Below are positions 6,226 through 15,147 of a stretch of DNA of 42,410 bases, piece by piece; the stretch's first letter is position 1, and each line of letters begins with the position of its first letter. The translations under genes and the position numbers were made by a program. A model generated the notes under the pieces. It was not told the origin of the DNA, did no database searches, and saw only the letters and a list, made by a program, of their open reading frames with translations. The DNA comes from Gallionellales bacterium GWA2_60_142 (GTDB taxonomy: Bacteria > Pseudomonadota > Gammaproteobacteria > Burkholderiales > Gallionellaceae): contig MGWR01000044.1 of assembly GCA_001801085.1 (NCBI GenBank), positions 1 to 42,410 of the forward strand, in the 5' to 3' direction.

Positions 6226-8378
6226 AAAAGCAACCGTCCGGACATCCCTTGTACCTGATGCTAATCAGTATCCACGGGCTGATACGCGGCCGCGACCTCG
6301 AACTGGGACGCGATGCGGACACCGGCGGTCAAACCAAATATGTCGTCGAACTCACCCGTGCGCTGGCCGCAAGACCGGAAGTCGGCCGGGTCGTGCTGCT
6401 GACCCGGCGCGTCGTCGATCCGCAGGTAAGCGCGGATTACGCAGAGCCGTTCGAGCCGCTGTCGGACAAGGCGGCCATCGTCCGCATCGAGTGCGGAGAA
6501 CAGAAATATCTGCGCAAAGAAATGCTGTGGGACTCGCTGGAGAACTTCTCGGACAACGCGCTCGCCTACATCAAGAACTCCGGCCATGTTCCCGACGTGA
6601 TCCACAGCCACTATGCGGACGCCGGCCATGTCGGCTCGCGGCTTGCTCATCAGTTGGGCGTGCCGCTGGTGTACACCGGCCACTCGCTGGGACGCAACAA
6701 GCGCCAGCAACTGTTGGCCAGCGGCATCCGACGGGATGAGATCGAAACGACCTACAACATTTCCCGCCGCATCGATGCCGAGGAAACGACGCTGGGCGTG
6801 GCCGAGCTCGTCATCACCAGCACGCAGCAGGAGATCGAGCAACAATACGGCCTCTACGACTTCTACCAGCCCGAACGCATGTGCGTGATCCCGCCCGGTA
6901 CGGATCTGACGCAATTCTTCCCGCCCCAGGGCGACGAGGACAAGGCGGACAGCGGCATCGCGCACGAACTGCGGCGCTTCTTCGCGCAGCCTGACAAGCC
7001 CGTCATCCTGGCGCTGTCTCGTCCCGACCCGAAAAAGAACATCGTCTCGCTGATCGAGGCTTACGGCGAATCCCCCGAATTACAGCGGGCCGCCAACCTG
7101 GCGATCATCGCCGGCAATCGCGACGACATCCAGGATATGGATGCGGGCGCGCGCGGCGTGCTGAACGACATCCTGCTGGCGATAGACAAATACGACCTGT
7201 ACGGCAAGGCGGCCTATCCGAAACACCACCGGAGCGAGGATGTCGCAACCCTGTACCGCATCGCGGCCGCATCGCGCGGCCTGTTCGTGAACCCGGCGCT
7301 GACCGAGCCTTTCGGGTTGACGCTGATCGAAGCGGCCGCCTGCGGCCTGCCGCTGGTGGCGACCGAAAACGGCGGCCCGGTGGACATTTTGCGCAATTGC
7401 CGCAACGGCTACCTGATCGACCCGTTGGACAAACCTGCGATGGCGGCGACGCTGCTGAAGGCGCTGGACGACGAGGCGCGCTGGCGGCGCTTTTCCGACA
7501 ACGGCATCCGCGGCGTGCGCCGGCACTATTCGTGGCAGGCGCATGTGGAAAAATACTTGGCGACCCTGCGCCCGCTGGTCGAGAAAACCGAGCCGCTGCA
7601 GCGGATGAGCCTGAGCCGCCGTCCCGGCATGTTCCGCAGCCGCGCGCTGTTCACCAGCATCGACCTGAACCTGGTCGGCGACAGCGCCTCGCTGGCGGAT
7701 TTCCTGAAGACGATGCAGGCGAACCGCAAGGCGATCATCTTCGGCATCGCGACCGGACGCCGCCTGGACGACGCGCTGAACACGCTGAGGCGGCACAACA
7801 TCCCCCAGCCCGACGTGCTGATCTCGGGACAGGGAACCGAAATTCACTATGCCCCCAACCTGACTCAGGACACCGCGTGGGCGAACCACATCGACCACCT
7901 GTGGAACCCGCGAGCGGTGCGCGACCTGCTGCGGGACATGCCGGGACTGCAACTACAGCCCCGCAGCCATCAGGGCGCGTTCAAGATCAGTTACTACATC
8001 GACCCGACCGTCGCCGACATCCAGGCCATCCGCCAGTTGCTGTTGCGCAACGAGCAGACGGTCAACACGGTGTTTTCCTTCGGCCAGTTCCTCGACGTGC
8101 TGCCGATCCGCGCCTCCAAGGGACTCGCGCTGCGCTGGTGCGCGGACCAACTGGGGTTCCCGCTGGAAAACACGCTGGTTGCCGGCGTCACCGGCGCGGA
8201 TGCGGACATGCTGCGCGGCAACACGCAGGGCACGGTCGTGGACAACCGCCACCTGACGGAACTGTCTGACCTGGCCAACATCGAGAACATCTACTTCGCC
8301 CAGCGCCAGCATGCGGCGGGCATCCTTGAGGCGATGGAGCATTACCGCTTCTTTTCCGACGACAGGAGCGCATCGTGA
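6222..8378 (+). CDS. sps: Sucrose-phosphate synthase with a C-terminal phosphatase-like domain
   Basis: This cytoplasmic 718-residue enzyme joins UDP-glucose (or ADP-glucose) to fructose-6-phosphate to give sucrose-6-phosphate. Residues 1 to about 460 are a GT4 glycosyltransferase: LISIHGLIRGRDLELGRDAD and TGGQTKYVVELTRAL at the start, HSHYADAGHVGSRLA, YTGHSLGRNKRQQL, SRPDPKKNI, and the donor-site run FVNPALTEPFGLTLIEAAAC. Residues about 470 to 700 resemble the HAD sucrose-phosphatase domain, but the nucleophile position is Ser479 in LFTSIDLNLVGD (active enzymes have Asp at this position, D-x-D). The domain is therefore probably catalytically dead. The GTG start at 6222 overlaps the kinase stop, with GGAGG upstream. 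A separate active phosphatase gene follows with a 4-base overlap. Confidence 0.92.
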   Translation: MKKQPSGHPLYLMLISIHGLIRGRDLELGRDADTGGQTKYVVELTRALAARPEVGRVVLLTRRVVDPQVSADYAEPFEPLSDKAAIVRIECGEQKYLRKEMLWDSLENFSDNALAYIKNSGHVPDVIHSHYADAGHVGSRLAHQLGVPLVYTGHSLGRNKRQQLLASGIRRDEIETTYNISRRIDAEETTLGVAELVITSTQQEIEQQYGLYDFYQPERMCVIPPGTDLTQFFPPQGDEDKADSGIAHELRRFFAQPDKPVILALSRPDPKKNIVSLIEAYGESPELQRAANLAIIAGNRDDIQDMDAGARGVLNDILLAIDKYDLYGKAAYPKHHRSEDVATLYRIAAASRGLFVNPALTEPFGLTLIEAAACGLPLVATENGGPVDILRNCRNGYLIDPLDKPAMAATLLKALDDEARWRRFSDNGIRGVRRHYSWQAHVEKYLATLRPLVEKTEPLQRMSLSRRPGMFRSRALFTSIDLNLVGDSASLADFLKTMQANRKAIIFGIATGRRLDDALNTLRRHNIPQPDVLISGQGTEIHYAPNLTQDTAWANHIDHLWNPRAVRDLLRDMPGLQLQPRSHQGAFKISYYIDPTVADIQAIRQLLLRNEQTVNTVFSFGQFLDVLPIRASKGLALRWCADQLGFPLENTLVAGVTGADADMLRGNTQGTVVDNRHLTELSDLANIENIYFAQRQHAAGILEAMEHYRFFSDDRSAS

Positions 8379-9205
8379 AAAAATACCTGCTCTGCACCGA
8401 CCTGGACCGGACGCTGATTCCAAACGGCACGCAGCCGGAATCGCCGGACGCCCGTGCGCTTTTCAGGCGTCTGGCGGCGCGGAAAGACGTTGCGCTGGCC
8501 TATGTCAGCGGGCGTCACCGCGCCCTGATCGAGCAGGCGATCGCCGACTACGACCTTCCCCGCCCCGACTATGCCATCGCCGATGTCGGCTCGACCATCT
8601 ATCAGATGACTGGCGGCAACTGGCGGTCATGGGACGACTGGGACGACTGCATCGCGCCGGACTGGGCCGGCCTCGCGCGCGACGAGCTCTATGCGCTGCT
8701 GAGCGTCTTCACCGTGCTGCGCCCGCAGGAGGCGGAGAAGCAGGGCCACCACAAGCTCAGCTTCTATGCGTCGCCTGAAACCGACGCGCTTGCACTACTC
8801 GACGAAATGGACAGGCGGCTGAAACAGGCCGGCATCAGGGCGAACCTGATCTGGAGCGTGGACGAGGCGCACAAACTGGGCCTGCTGGACGTGCTGCCGT
8901 CCGGCGCGAACAAGCTGCACGCGATCCGCTTCCTGATGCAGAAGCAAGGCTTCGATATCGAACACACGATGTTCGCCGGAGACAGCGGCAACGATATGGA
9001 CGTATTCCTGAGCGACATCCCCGCCGTGCTGGTCGCCAACGCCCATGCCGACGTGAAGGCCCGCGCGGCACAGGCCAACCCGTCCGCGCTGTACATCGCC
9101 CGCGGCGGCTATCTGGGCATGAACGGCAACTACAGCGCCGGCATCCTCGAAGGCGCGGCGCATTACTGGCCGCAGGCGGATGCCTGGCTGCGCGAAACGG
9201 ACTGA
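8375..9205 (+). CDS. spp: Sucrose-phosphate phosphatase (HAD superfamily)
   Basis: This 276-residue cytoplasmic Mg2+-dependent HAD phosphatase removes phosphate from sucrose-6-phosphate, making sucrose synthesis irreversible. All HAD motifs are intact: motif I LLCTDLDRTLIP with Asp9 and Asp11, motif II region LAYVSGRH, Lys180 in SGANKLHAI, and motif IV AGDSGNDMDVF (Asp203, Asp207). The cap domain is of the SPP type. The GTG start overlaps the synthase stop (GTGA), and AGGAG lies 6 bases before it. This complements the synthase's own phosphatase-like domain, whose nucleophile is missing. The length is typical of stand-alone bacterial SPP. Confidence 0.92.
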   Translation: MKKYLLCTDLDRTLIPNGTQPESPDARALFRRLAARKDVALAYVSGRHRALIEQAIADYDLPRPDYAIADVGSTIYQMTGGNWRSWDDWDDCIAPDWAGLARDELYALLSVFTVLRPQEAEKQGHHKLSFYASPETDALALLDEMDRRLKQAGIRANLIWSVDEAHKLGLLDVLPSGANKLHAIRFLMQKQGFDIEHTMFAGDSGNDMDVFLSDIPAVLVANAHADVKARAAQANPSALYIARGGYLGMNGNYSAGILEGAAHYWPQADAWLRETD

Positions 9206-9208
9206 GCC

Positions 9209-11155
9209 ATGTACGAACAAGCCTCCCACGCACTGCTGAACGAAATCCTGCTGGATCTGAAACCCGAGATCGGCAACTTCCGACTGCGCCATTTCTACAC
9301 CCGTCTCGGCGCGAATTTTTACAACATCCACTCCCTGTTCCACCTGCTGTACGGCGACCGCCCGGACTTCAAGGAGCAGATGGTCAGCCTGGTCGAGACG
9401 CTCGCGCTGCGCTACATCGAACGCGCGCCCCATCTGCGCAAGTCCGACCTCGCACGCGAACGCGACTACAACTGGTTCCTCAGCCAGAAGTGGGTCGGCA
9501 TGGCGCTGTATTGCGACCGCTTCGCCGGCGACCTGAAGGGCTTGCGTGCCAGGCTGCCCTACCTGCAGGAACTGGGCATCAACCTGGTGCACGTGATGCC
9601 CATCCTCGACTGTCCGGAAGGCGCCAGCGACGGCGGCTACGCAGTGCGCGATTTCCACAGGGTGGATGCGCGCTTCGGCAGCAACGAGGATCTGGAAGCG
9701 CTGGCCGCCACGCTGAAGAAGCGCGACATGCTGCTGGTGCTAGACGTGGTGGTGAACCACACCTCGGACGAGCACGAATGGGCGCAGCGCGCGCGCATGG
9801 GCGAGAAGAAATACCAGGACTATTACTACGTGTTCGACAACCGCGAGATTCCCGATGCCTACGAGGAAGCCATGCCGGAAGTCTTCCCCGAGACCGCACC
9901 GGAAAATTTCACCTGGAACGAGGCGATGGGCAAGTGGGTGATGACGGTGTTCAACAACTACCAGTGGGACCTGAACTACCACAATCCGGCGGTGCTGATC
10001 GAAATGGTGGACATCATCCTGTTCTGGGCCAACAAGGGGGTGGACATCCTGCGGCTGGATGCGGTGGCATTCCTGTGGAAAAAACCGGGCAGCACCTGCC
10101 AGAACGAGCGCGAGGCTCACCTGCTGCTGCAACTGATGAAGGACTGCTGCCAGGTGACCGCGCCCGGCGTGCTGTTCATCGCCGAAGCCATCGTCTCGCC
10201 GGGGGAGATCACCAAGTATTTCGGCGACGACGCGATCATGGCCAAGGAATGCGAGATCGCCTACAACGCCACGCTGATGGCGCTGCTGTGGGATGCGGTG
10301 GCGACCAGGAACGCAAGGCTGCTGAACCTCGGCGTCCAGCACCTGCCGGCCAAGCTGGAACGCGCGACCTGGCTGAACTACGTGCGCTGCCATGACGACA
10401 TCGGCCTGGGCTTCGACGACAACGACGCACGTCTGGCCGGCTACGACCCGGCCAGCCACCGCCGCTTCCTGATCGATTATTTCACCGGGCGCTTCGAGGG
10501 CTCCCCGGCCCGCGGCCTGCCTTTCGGCGAGAACCCCAAGACCGGGGATGCGCGCATCTCCGGCTCCCTCGCCTCGCTGGCCGGCCTCGAATCCGCGCTC
10601 GAAAGCGGGAGCGAAGAAGCCATCGATACTGCGATCAGAACCATCGTGCTGCTGCACGCGACGATACTGTCGTTCGGCGGGCTGCCGCTGTTCTACTACG
10701 GCGACGCGATCGGCATGCTCAACAACGTGGAATACCTGGCCGACCCGGCCCAGCGCGACGACAACCGCTGGGCGCACCGCTCCCGCTTCGACTGGGACCA
10801 GGCGCAGAAACGCCACCAGCCGGGCACGGTGGAACAGCGCATCTTCGGCGCGCTGAAAAAACTGATCGCGTTGCGCAAAGAGACCCCGGCCTTCTCGGAC
10901 TTCGACAACCGCGAGGTGCTGGCGACAGGCAACCCCAACCTGCTGGCGCTGTACCGGAACGCCAGGCCGAACGCGCGCGTGCTGGTGATCGGCAACTTCA
11001 ACGACCACCCGCAGACGCTGGATGTCGCCCCGCTGCGGGTCAGGGGGCTGTTCCAGCAGGACAGCATGCTGGACCTCTGCACCGGGACGCGCATTGCGCT
11101 GGACGACGGCATGCTCGCCATTCCGCCGCTGTCGTTCTACTGGCTGACCGACTGA
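9209..11155 (+). CDS. ams: Amylosucrase (GH13)
   Basis: This 648-residue GH13 glucosyltransferase uses sucrose to build alpha-1,4-glucan and release fructose; with the kinase upstream it can turn stored sucrose into glycogen-like glucan plus fructose-6-phosphate. The amylosucrase N-terminal helical domain covers about residues 1-90. The catalytic barrel contains LVLDVVVNHTSDEH, the nucleophile Asp284 in GVDILRLDAVAFLW, the acid/base Glu326 in FIAEAIVSP, and His395-Asp396 in VRCHDDIGL. The FLW after the nucleophile region and the full size match characterised amylosucrases more than trehalose synthase or sucrose phosphorylase. It starts 3 bases after the phosphatase stop. Confidence 0.9.
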   Translation: MYEQASHALLNEILLDLKPEIGNFRLRHFYTRLGANFYNIHSLFHLLYGDRPDFKEQMVSLVETLALRYIERAPHLRKSDLARERDYNWFLSQKWVGMALYCDRFAGDLKGLRARLPYLQELGINLVHVMPILDCPEGASDGGYAVRDFHRVDARFGSNEDLEALAATLKKRDMLLVLDVVVNHTSDEHEWAQRARMGEKKYQDYYYVFDNREIPDAYEEAMPEVFPETAPENFTWNEAMGKWVMTVFNNYQWDLNYHNPAVLIEMVDIILFWANKGVDILRLDAVAFLWKKPGSTCQNEREAHLLLQLMKDCCQVTAPGVLFIAEAIVSPGEITKYFGDDAIMAKECEIAYNATLMALLWDAVATRNARLLNLGVQHLPAKLERATWLNYVRCHDDIGLGFDDNDARLAGYDPASHRRFLIDYFTGRFEGSPARGLPFGENPKTGDARISGSLASLAGLESALESGSEEAIDTAIRTIVLLHATILSFGGLPLFYYGDAIGMLNNVEYLADPAQRDDNRWAHRSRFDWDQAQKRHQPGTVEQRIFGALKKLIALRKETPAFSDFDNREVLATGNPNLLALYRNARPNARVLVIGNFNDHPQTLDVAPLRVRGLFQQDSMLDLCTGTRIALDDGMLAIPPLSFYWLTD

Positions 11156-11172
11156 CGTCCCTGGAGATCACG

Positions 11173-12000
11173 ATGATTACGAAATGTCTTTTTCCCGTTG
11201 CCGGCTACGGCACCCGTTTTCTGCCCGCCACCAAGGCGCAACCCAAGGAGATGCTGCCCATCGTGACCAAGCCGCTGATCCAGTACGGCGTGGAGGAAGC
11301 GTCCGATGCCGGCATGCGGAACATCGCCTTCGTCACCGGGCGCGGCAAGCGCGCCATCGAAGACCACTTCGACGTCACCTACGAGTTGGAAGACCAGATC
11401 AGCGGAACCAGCAAGGAAAGCCAGCTGGACTGCATACGCGAACTGATAGACCGCTGCACCTTCTCCTATACGCGCCAGACCCACATGCGCGGCCTGGGCG
11501 ATGCGATCCTGACCGGCGAAACGCTGATCGGCAACCAGCCGTTCGGCGTGATCCTCGCCGACGACCTGTGCGTCGGCGAACCGGACAGCGTGATGGCGCA
11601 ATTGCTCCGCGTCCACGAAAAATACGGATGCAGCGTCATCGCCGTCGAGGAGGTCGATCCCGGCGACACGGACAAGTACGGCATCGTCAGCGGCCAGCCG
11701 CTGGAGGACGGGCTGATGCGGGTCGAACACATGGTGGAAAAACCGTCGCCGCAAGAAGCGCCTTCCAATCTCGCGGTAATCGGGCGCTACATCCTGACCC
11801 CTGATATATTCGACATCCTGCGGAACACGCCGGCGGGCAAGAACGGCGAGGTGCAACTCACCGACGCGCTGCACACCCAGGCGAAAAATGGCAAAGTCAT
11901 CGCCTGCCGCTTCCGGGGACGGCGTTTCGACTGCGGGAGCGTCGAAGGCTTTGTGCAGGCCACCAACTTCTTTTTTCAACGCCACCAGACGGCGGCATAA
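11173..12000 (+). CDS. galU: UTP-glucose-1-phosphate uridylyltransferase
   Basis: This 275-residue nucleotidyltransferase makes UDP-glucose from UTP and glucose-1-phosphate. The signature pyrophosphorylase motif AGYGTRFLPATKAQPKEMLP is at the N-terminus, followed by KPLIQYGVEEA, FVTGRGKRAIEDHFD, the ILADDLC metal-site Asp pair and VEKPSPQEAPSNLAVIGRYI. It closes the sucrose operon 17 bases after amylosucrase, with GGAG ahead of the ATG. Here it would supply the donor for sucrose-phosphate synthase, and perhaps for the glycosyltransferases of the neighbouring minus-strand operon. A second galU may exist elsewhere in the genome; this copy looks dedicated to solute synthesis. Confidence 0.95.
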   Translation: MITKCLFPVAGYGTRFLPATKAQPKEMLPIVTKPLIQYGVEEASDAGMRNIAFVTGRGKRAIEDHFDVTYELEDQISGTSKESQLDCIRELIDRCTFSYTRQTHMRGLGDAILTGETLIGNQPFGVILADDLCVGEPDSVMAQLLRVHEKYGCSVIAVEEVDPGDTDKYGIVSGQPLEDGLMRVEHMVEKPSPQEAPSNLAVIGRYILTPDIFDILRNTPAGKNGEVQLTDALHTQAKNGKVIACRFRGRRFDCGSVEGFVQATNFFFQRHQTAA

Positions 12001-12038
12001 TCGCCCGTGCGCACCGTACGCATATCGGAAACCATTTC

Positions 12039-12953
12039 ATGAACAGCACCACTTTCTTCAATTACCTGCATGTCCCCAGAGAACTGGTGCATGTCGTCGT
12101 CATCCTGCTGCTGGCCTGGTTGCTGATGCGGCTAAGCCGCAAACTGATCCGGCTGTTCCGCGACTACACCAACAGCCGCGCGGCCACGGCGGACGAAAAG
12201 CGCCGCATCGAAACGCTGGCGCGCGTGTTCCGCTACATCGCCACCGTGATGATTACCTTGGTCGCAGGTATGCTGGTGTTGAGCGAGGCGGGTATTTCCA
12301 TCGCGCCCATCCTCGGCGCGGCCGGCGTGGTGGGACTTGCGGTCGGTTTCGGCGCGCAGAGCCTGATCAAGGATTTTTTCAACGGTTTTTTTCTGTTGCT
12401 GGAGAACCAGATACGCCAGGGCGACGTGGTCGAGATCAGCGGCAAGACCGGAGCCGTTGAGGACGTTACGCTGCGCTATGTGCGCTTGCGCGACTTTGAG
12501 GGCAGCGTGCATTACATTCCCAACGGCCTGATCACCACCGTGACCAACAAGTCGCGCGGCTACGCTTACGCAATGGTGGATGTGAGCATCGCCTACCGCG
12601 AGAGCATAGACGAGGCTTGCGCGGTGATGCGCGAAGTGGCCGTCAAGCTGCGTGAAACGGAAGGCTTTGCCGAGAAGATACTGGAAGACATCGATATCGC
12701 CGGCGTGCAGGACTGGGGCGATTCGGCGGTGGTTATACGCTGCCGCTTCAAGACGGTGGCACTGGAGCAATGGGGCGTGCGCCGCGAATTTCTACGACGC
12801 CTGAAAGACGCCTTCGATGCGCGCGGCATCGAGATCCCCTATCCGCACCTGACCGTCTATGCGGGACAAGACAAGCAGGGCAATGCGCCCGCATTCCGCA
12901 TCGCCGGCAACGATACTTGCGCCGAGCCAGCCGGTGGCGACAATGACGCATGA
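12039..12953 (+). CDS. Small-conductance mechanosensitive channel (MscS family)
   Basis: This 304-residue inner-membrane MscS channel has three transmembrane helices. The pore-lining TM3 reads ILGAAGVVGLAVGFGAQSLI followed by KDFFNGFFLLLENQIRQGD, the Gly/Ala-packed helix and beta-domain entry of the family. The cytoplasmic beta domain (VVEISGKTGAVEDVTLRYVR) and the C-terminal alpha/beta domain follow. MscS channels open under membrane tension to release solutes after osmotic downshift. It begins 38 bases after galU, directly behind the sucrose operon, so it could be the release valve for the accumulated sucrose (inference). Its stop overlaps the dsbB start. Confidence 0.9.
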   Translation: MNSTTFFNYLHVPRELVHVVVILLLAWLLMRLSRKLIRLFRDYTNSRAATADEKRRIETLARVFRYIATVMITLVAGMLVLSEAGISIAPILGAAGVVGLAVGFGAQSLIKDFFNGFFLLLENQIRQGDVVEISGKTGAVEDVTLRYVRLRDFEGSVHYIPNGLITTVTNKSRGYAYAMVDVSIAYRESIDEACAVMREVAVKLRETEGFAEKILEDIDIAGVQDWGDSAVVIRCRFKTVALEQWGVRREFLRRLKDAFDARGIEIPYPHLTVYAGQDKQGNAPAFRIAGNDTCAEPAGGDNDA

Positions 12954-13392
12954 AGTGACGTCGTTCGACCGAAGCGCGGACCGCCGCTGGTCATGGGTCT
13001 TCATGGCTTGGCTGGTGGCAACGGCGTCCACGCTGGGCGCGCTGTTCCTCGGCGAGGTCATGGGCTACACGCCCTGTTTGCTCTGCTGGTATCAGCGCAT
13101 CGCGATGTTCCCGCTGGTGCTGGTGCTCGCCGCCGGCCTGTTCCCGTTCGATCCTCGCGTGGTGCGTTACGCGCTGCCGCTGGCCGTTGCAGGCTGGCTG
13201 CTGGCGGCATTCCACCTGGCGCTGGTCGCCGGGTGGATACCGGAGAACATCAAACCCTGCCAACAAGGCGTGCCCTGTTCCGACGTGCAGATCACTTGGT
13301 TCGGTTTCGTGACCATTCCATTGCTGTCCGTGATCGCGTTCTCCATCATCGCGGGACTCTTGCTCGCGACCCGACTCAAAGGTGAAAAATGA
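12943..13392 (+). CDS. dsbB: Disulfide bond formation protein B
   Basis: This 149-residue inner-membrane quinone-linked oxidase reoxidises DsbA-type proteins. It has four hydrophobic segments and both functional cysteine pairs: Cys45-x-x-Cys48 in GYTPCLLCWYQR and the loop cysteines Cys106 and Cys112 in IKPCQQGVPCSD. The short loop between the second pair and the overall size resemble the BdbC-like type. The ATG at 12943 overlaps the end of the MscS gene; a longer frame from 12859 would have an unlikely hydrophilic extension. The stop overlaps the next gene (ATGA), a thioredoxin-fold partner. Confidence 0.9.
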   Translation: MTHEVTSFDRSADRRWSWVFMAWLVATASTLGALFLGEVMGYTPCLLCWYQRIAMFPLVLVLAAGLFPFDPRVVRYALPLAVAGWLLAAFHLALVAGWIPENIKPCQQGVPCSDVQITWFGFVTIPLLSVIAFSIIAGLLLATRLKGEK

Positions 13393-14045
13393 AACAACAG
13401 ACTCTGTTCATCGGCTCCGCCATCGTCCTGCTTCTGGTCTTCGTCGCCGGCATATTCGTCTACAGCGGACAGAAAGAAAAAGAAGCCAATCAACTCGCCG
13501 AGGCGAACCGTGCAGCGCTGCTCCGCATGCATGCGCCTACGCTGGGCAAACCCGATGCACCCGTCGTCATCGTCGAGTTCCTCGATCCCGCCTGCGAGAC
13601 CTGCAGCGCGTTCTATCCGCGGGTCAAGCAACTGATGGCGGCGCACCCGGACAAGATACGCCTCGTGCTGCGCTACGCACCGTTCCACAATGGTTCGAAC
13701 AAGGTCGTCGCAATCCTGGAAGCGGCGCGCAAGCAGGACAAGTTCTGGCCCGCGCTCGAAGCGTTGCTGGCGACGCAGGCAAGCTGGGCGCCGCACCATA
13801 CGCCGCAGGCGGCATTGGCGATGAAGCAGCTCGGCGGGCTGGGATTGAACATGGAGCAGATGGCTTTCGACATCACTGCACCGGAGATCGAAAAGCTGAT
13901 CGCACAAGACCTTGAGGATGCGCGCGTGCTGAACGTGACCAAGACGCCGGAATTTTTCGTCAATGGCAAACCCTTGCCCCGTTTCGGTTTCGAGCAGTTG
14001 AGCGCACTGGTCGCACAGGAATTGGCGAACATCCCGGCGCGCTGA
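13389..14045 (+). CDS. Membrane-anchored DsbA-like thiol:disulfide oxidoreductase
   Basis: This 218-residue protein has one N-terminal membrane anchor (LFIGSAIVLLLVFVAGIFVY) and a periplasmic thioredoxin-fold domain of the DsbA/BdbD type. The active site is Cys69-x-x-Cys72 in LDPACETCSAFYP; the conserved cis-proline loop is TKTPEFFVNGKPL. It overlaps dsbB by 4 bases, so the two form an oxidant/re-oxidant pair comparable to BdbC-BdbD. Its clients are unknown. The CETC pair between the cysteines differs from classic DsbA (CPHC), so its redox potential may differ. Confidence 0.88.
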   Translation: MKQQTLFIGSAIVLLLVFVAGIFVYSGQKEKEANQLAEANRAALLRMHAPTLGKPDAPVVIVEFLDPACETCSAFYPRVKQLMAAHPDKIRLVLRYAPFHNGSNKVVAILEAARKQDKFWPALEALLATQASWAPHHTPQAALAMKQLGGLGLNMEQMAFDITAPEIEKLIAQDLEDARVLNVTKTPEFFVNGKPLPRFGFEQLSALVAQELANIPAR

Positions 14046-14111
14046 AGCCCGCGACTCGGGGTGCGATTCAAAGTGATGTAGATATAGTGGCCGTTGAGCT
14101 GACAGTTCCTT

Positions 14112-14203
14112 CCCCCTTGCAGGGGGAAGGGTAGGATGGGGGTAGAAATGTTCGGGATGGCACATAACGCTTCCCCCTCCCCAGCCCTCCCCCTGCAAGG
14201 GGG
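14112..14203. repeat. Imperfect ~31-bp inverted repeat with G/C-tract hairpins
   Basis: Arms lie at 14112-14142 and 14173-14203. The left arm begins CCCCCTTGCAGGGGGAAGGG and the reverse complement of the right arm begins CCCCCTTGCAGGGGGAGGGC. Each arm also holds its own hairpin; at 14108-14130 a 9-bp stem, CCTTCCCCC/GGGGGAAGG, has a 5-base loop. A related core recurs at 24611-24632. It may act as a terminator after the dsbA-like gene or may be a dispersed intergenic repeat. Confidence 0.6.
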
Positions 14204-14293
14204 CGGGTTCCTCGATTCTTACAAGCCCCAGCGGAATCCGCATTTTTTCGGGTGTTACAATCGCCCGCTTATTCGTAGAGCAGGAGCAACATC

Positions 14294-15058
14294 ATGCCGA
14301 AAATATTGCGCGTCGGCCTGGTAGGCCATGGCAAGGCGGGACAAGCCGTCGCCAACATATTGAGCAATGACCCGCGTTTCGAATTGCGCTGGATCGCGCG
14401 CCGTTCGGTCGCGGGCCAATCCCATACCCATCCCGGAACGGATGTTCCCATCGTCGGCATCGAGCAGCATCCCTACGCCGAACTGTTCGAGAGCATGCCC
14501 GTGGATGCGCTGGTGGATTTCTCGTCGCCGGAAAGCATTCATGCCTACGGCGAAGAGGTGCGCAGGCGCGGTGTCACGTTGGTCAGCGCGATCTCGGCCT
14601 ACTCGGAAGACGACCTGGCCTACGCCCGCAGCCTCGGCGATAACACGCGCGTGCTGTGCTCGCCCAACATCACGCTGGGCATCAATTTCCTGATCGTCGC
14701 GGCCAAGCTGCTGCGCAAGATCGCGCCCTTCGCCGACGTGGAAATCGTCGAGCAGCATTTCAGGGAAAAATCAGAAATCTCCGGCACCGCGCGCAAGATC
14801 GCCGAGACCCTGGAAGTGGACGGCGAGCGCATCACCTCGCTGCGCCTGGGCGGCATCGTCGGCCACCACGAAGTGATCTTCGGCTTCCCGCACCAGACCG
14901 TGCGCCTGACCCACGAATCCATACGGCGCGAAGCATTCGGCACCGGTGCGGCCTTCGCGCTGACCCAGCTCGCCGATTGCGCCAACGGCTTCTACACCTT
15001 CGACGACCTGCTGCTGAACCTGATGCGCGCGGAACTGCTGGGTGCGGACGCCTCCTGA
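14294..15058 (+). CDS. DapB-like reductase (divergent 4-hydroxy-tetrahydrodipicolinate reductase family)
   Basis: This 254-residue NAD(P)H-dependent reductase is related to DapB of lysine synthesis. It has a Rossmann start VGLVGHGKAGQAVANILSN instead of the usual GxxGRMG motif. Family-like segments are VDALVDFSSPESI, VLCSPNITLGINFLIVAA, the catalytic region VEQHFREKSEISGTARKIAE (His and Lys in place, SGTA kept), and LGGIVGHHEVIFGFPHQTV. AGGAG lies 7 bases before the ATG, and a -10-like TACAAT is at 14256-14261. The altered nucleotide-binding motif suggests a DapB paralogue rather than the main lysine enzyme; neighbours give no lysine context. The true reaction is open. Confidence 0.7.
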   Translation: MPKILRVGLVGHGKAGQAVANILSNDPRFELRWIARRSVAGQSHTHPGTDVPIVGIEQHPYAELFESMPVDALVDFSSPESIHAYGEEVRRRGVTLVSAISAYSEDDLAYARSLGDNTRVLCSPNITLGINFLIVAAKLLRKIAPFADVEIVEQHFREKSEISGTARKIAETLEVDGERITSLRLGGIVGHHEVIFGFPHQTVRLTHESIRREAFGTGAAFALTQLADCANGFYTFDDLLLNLMRAELLGADAS

Positions 15059-15147
15059 GCATCCGATTTTTTCTTTACTGACGTTCGTGTTCCTTCCGCC
15101 ATATGCCATGAACAGCCAGCGCAGCGATAGATATGAAGGTCTGTTTT

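Noticed and set aside
9209-11155. Trehalose synthase or sucrose phosphorylase instead of amylosucrase
   Set aside because: The N-terminal helical domain, full length and the RLDAVAFLW and RCHDDIG motifs fit amylosucrase, and the sucrose operon context agrees.
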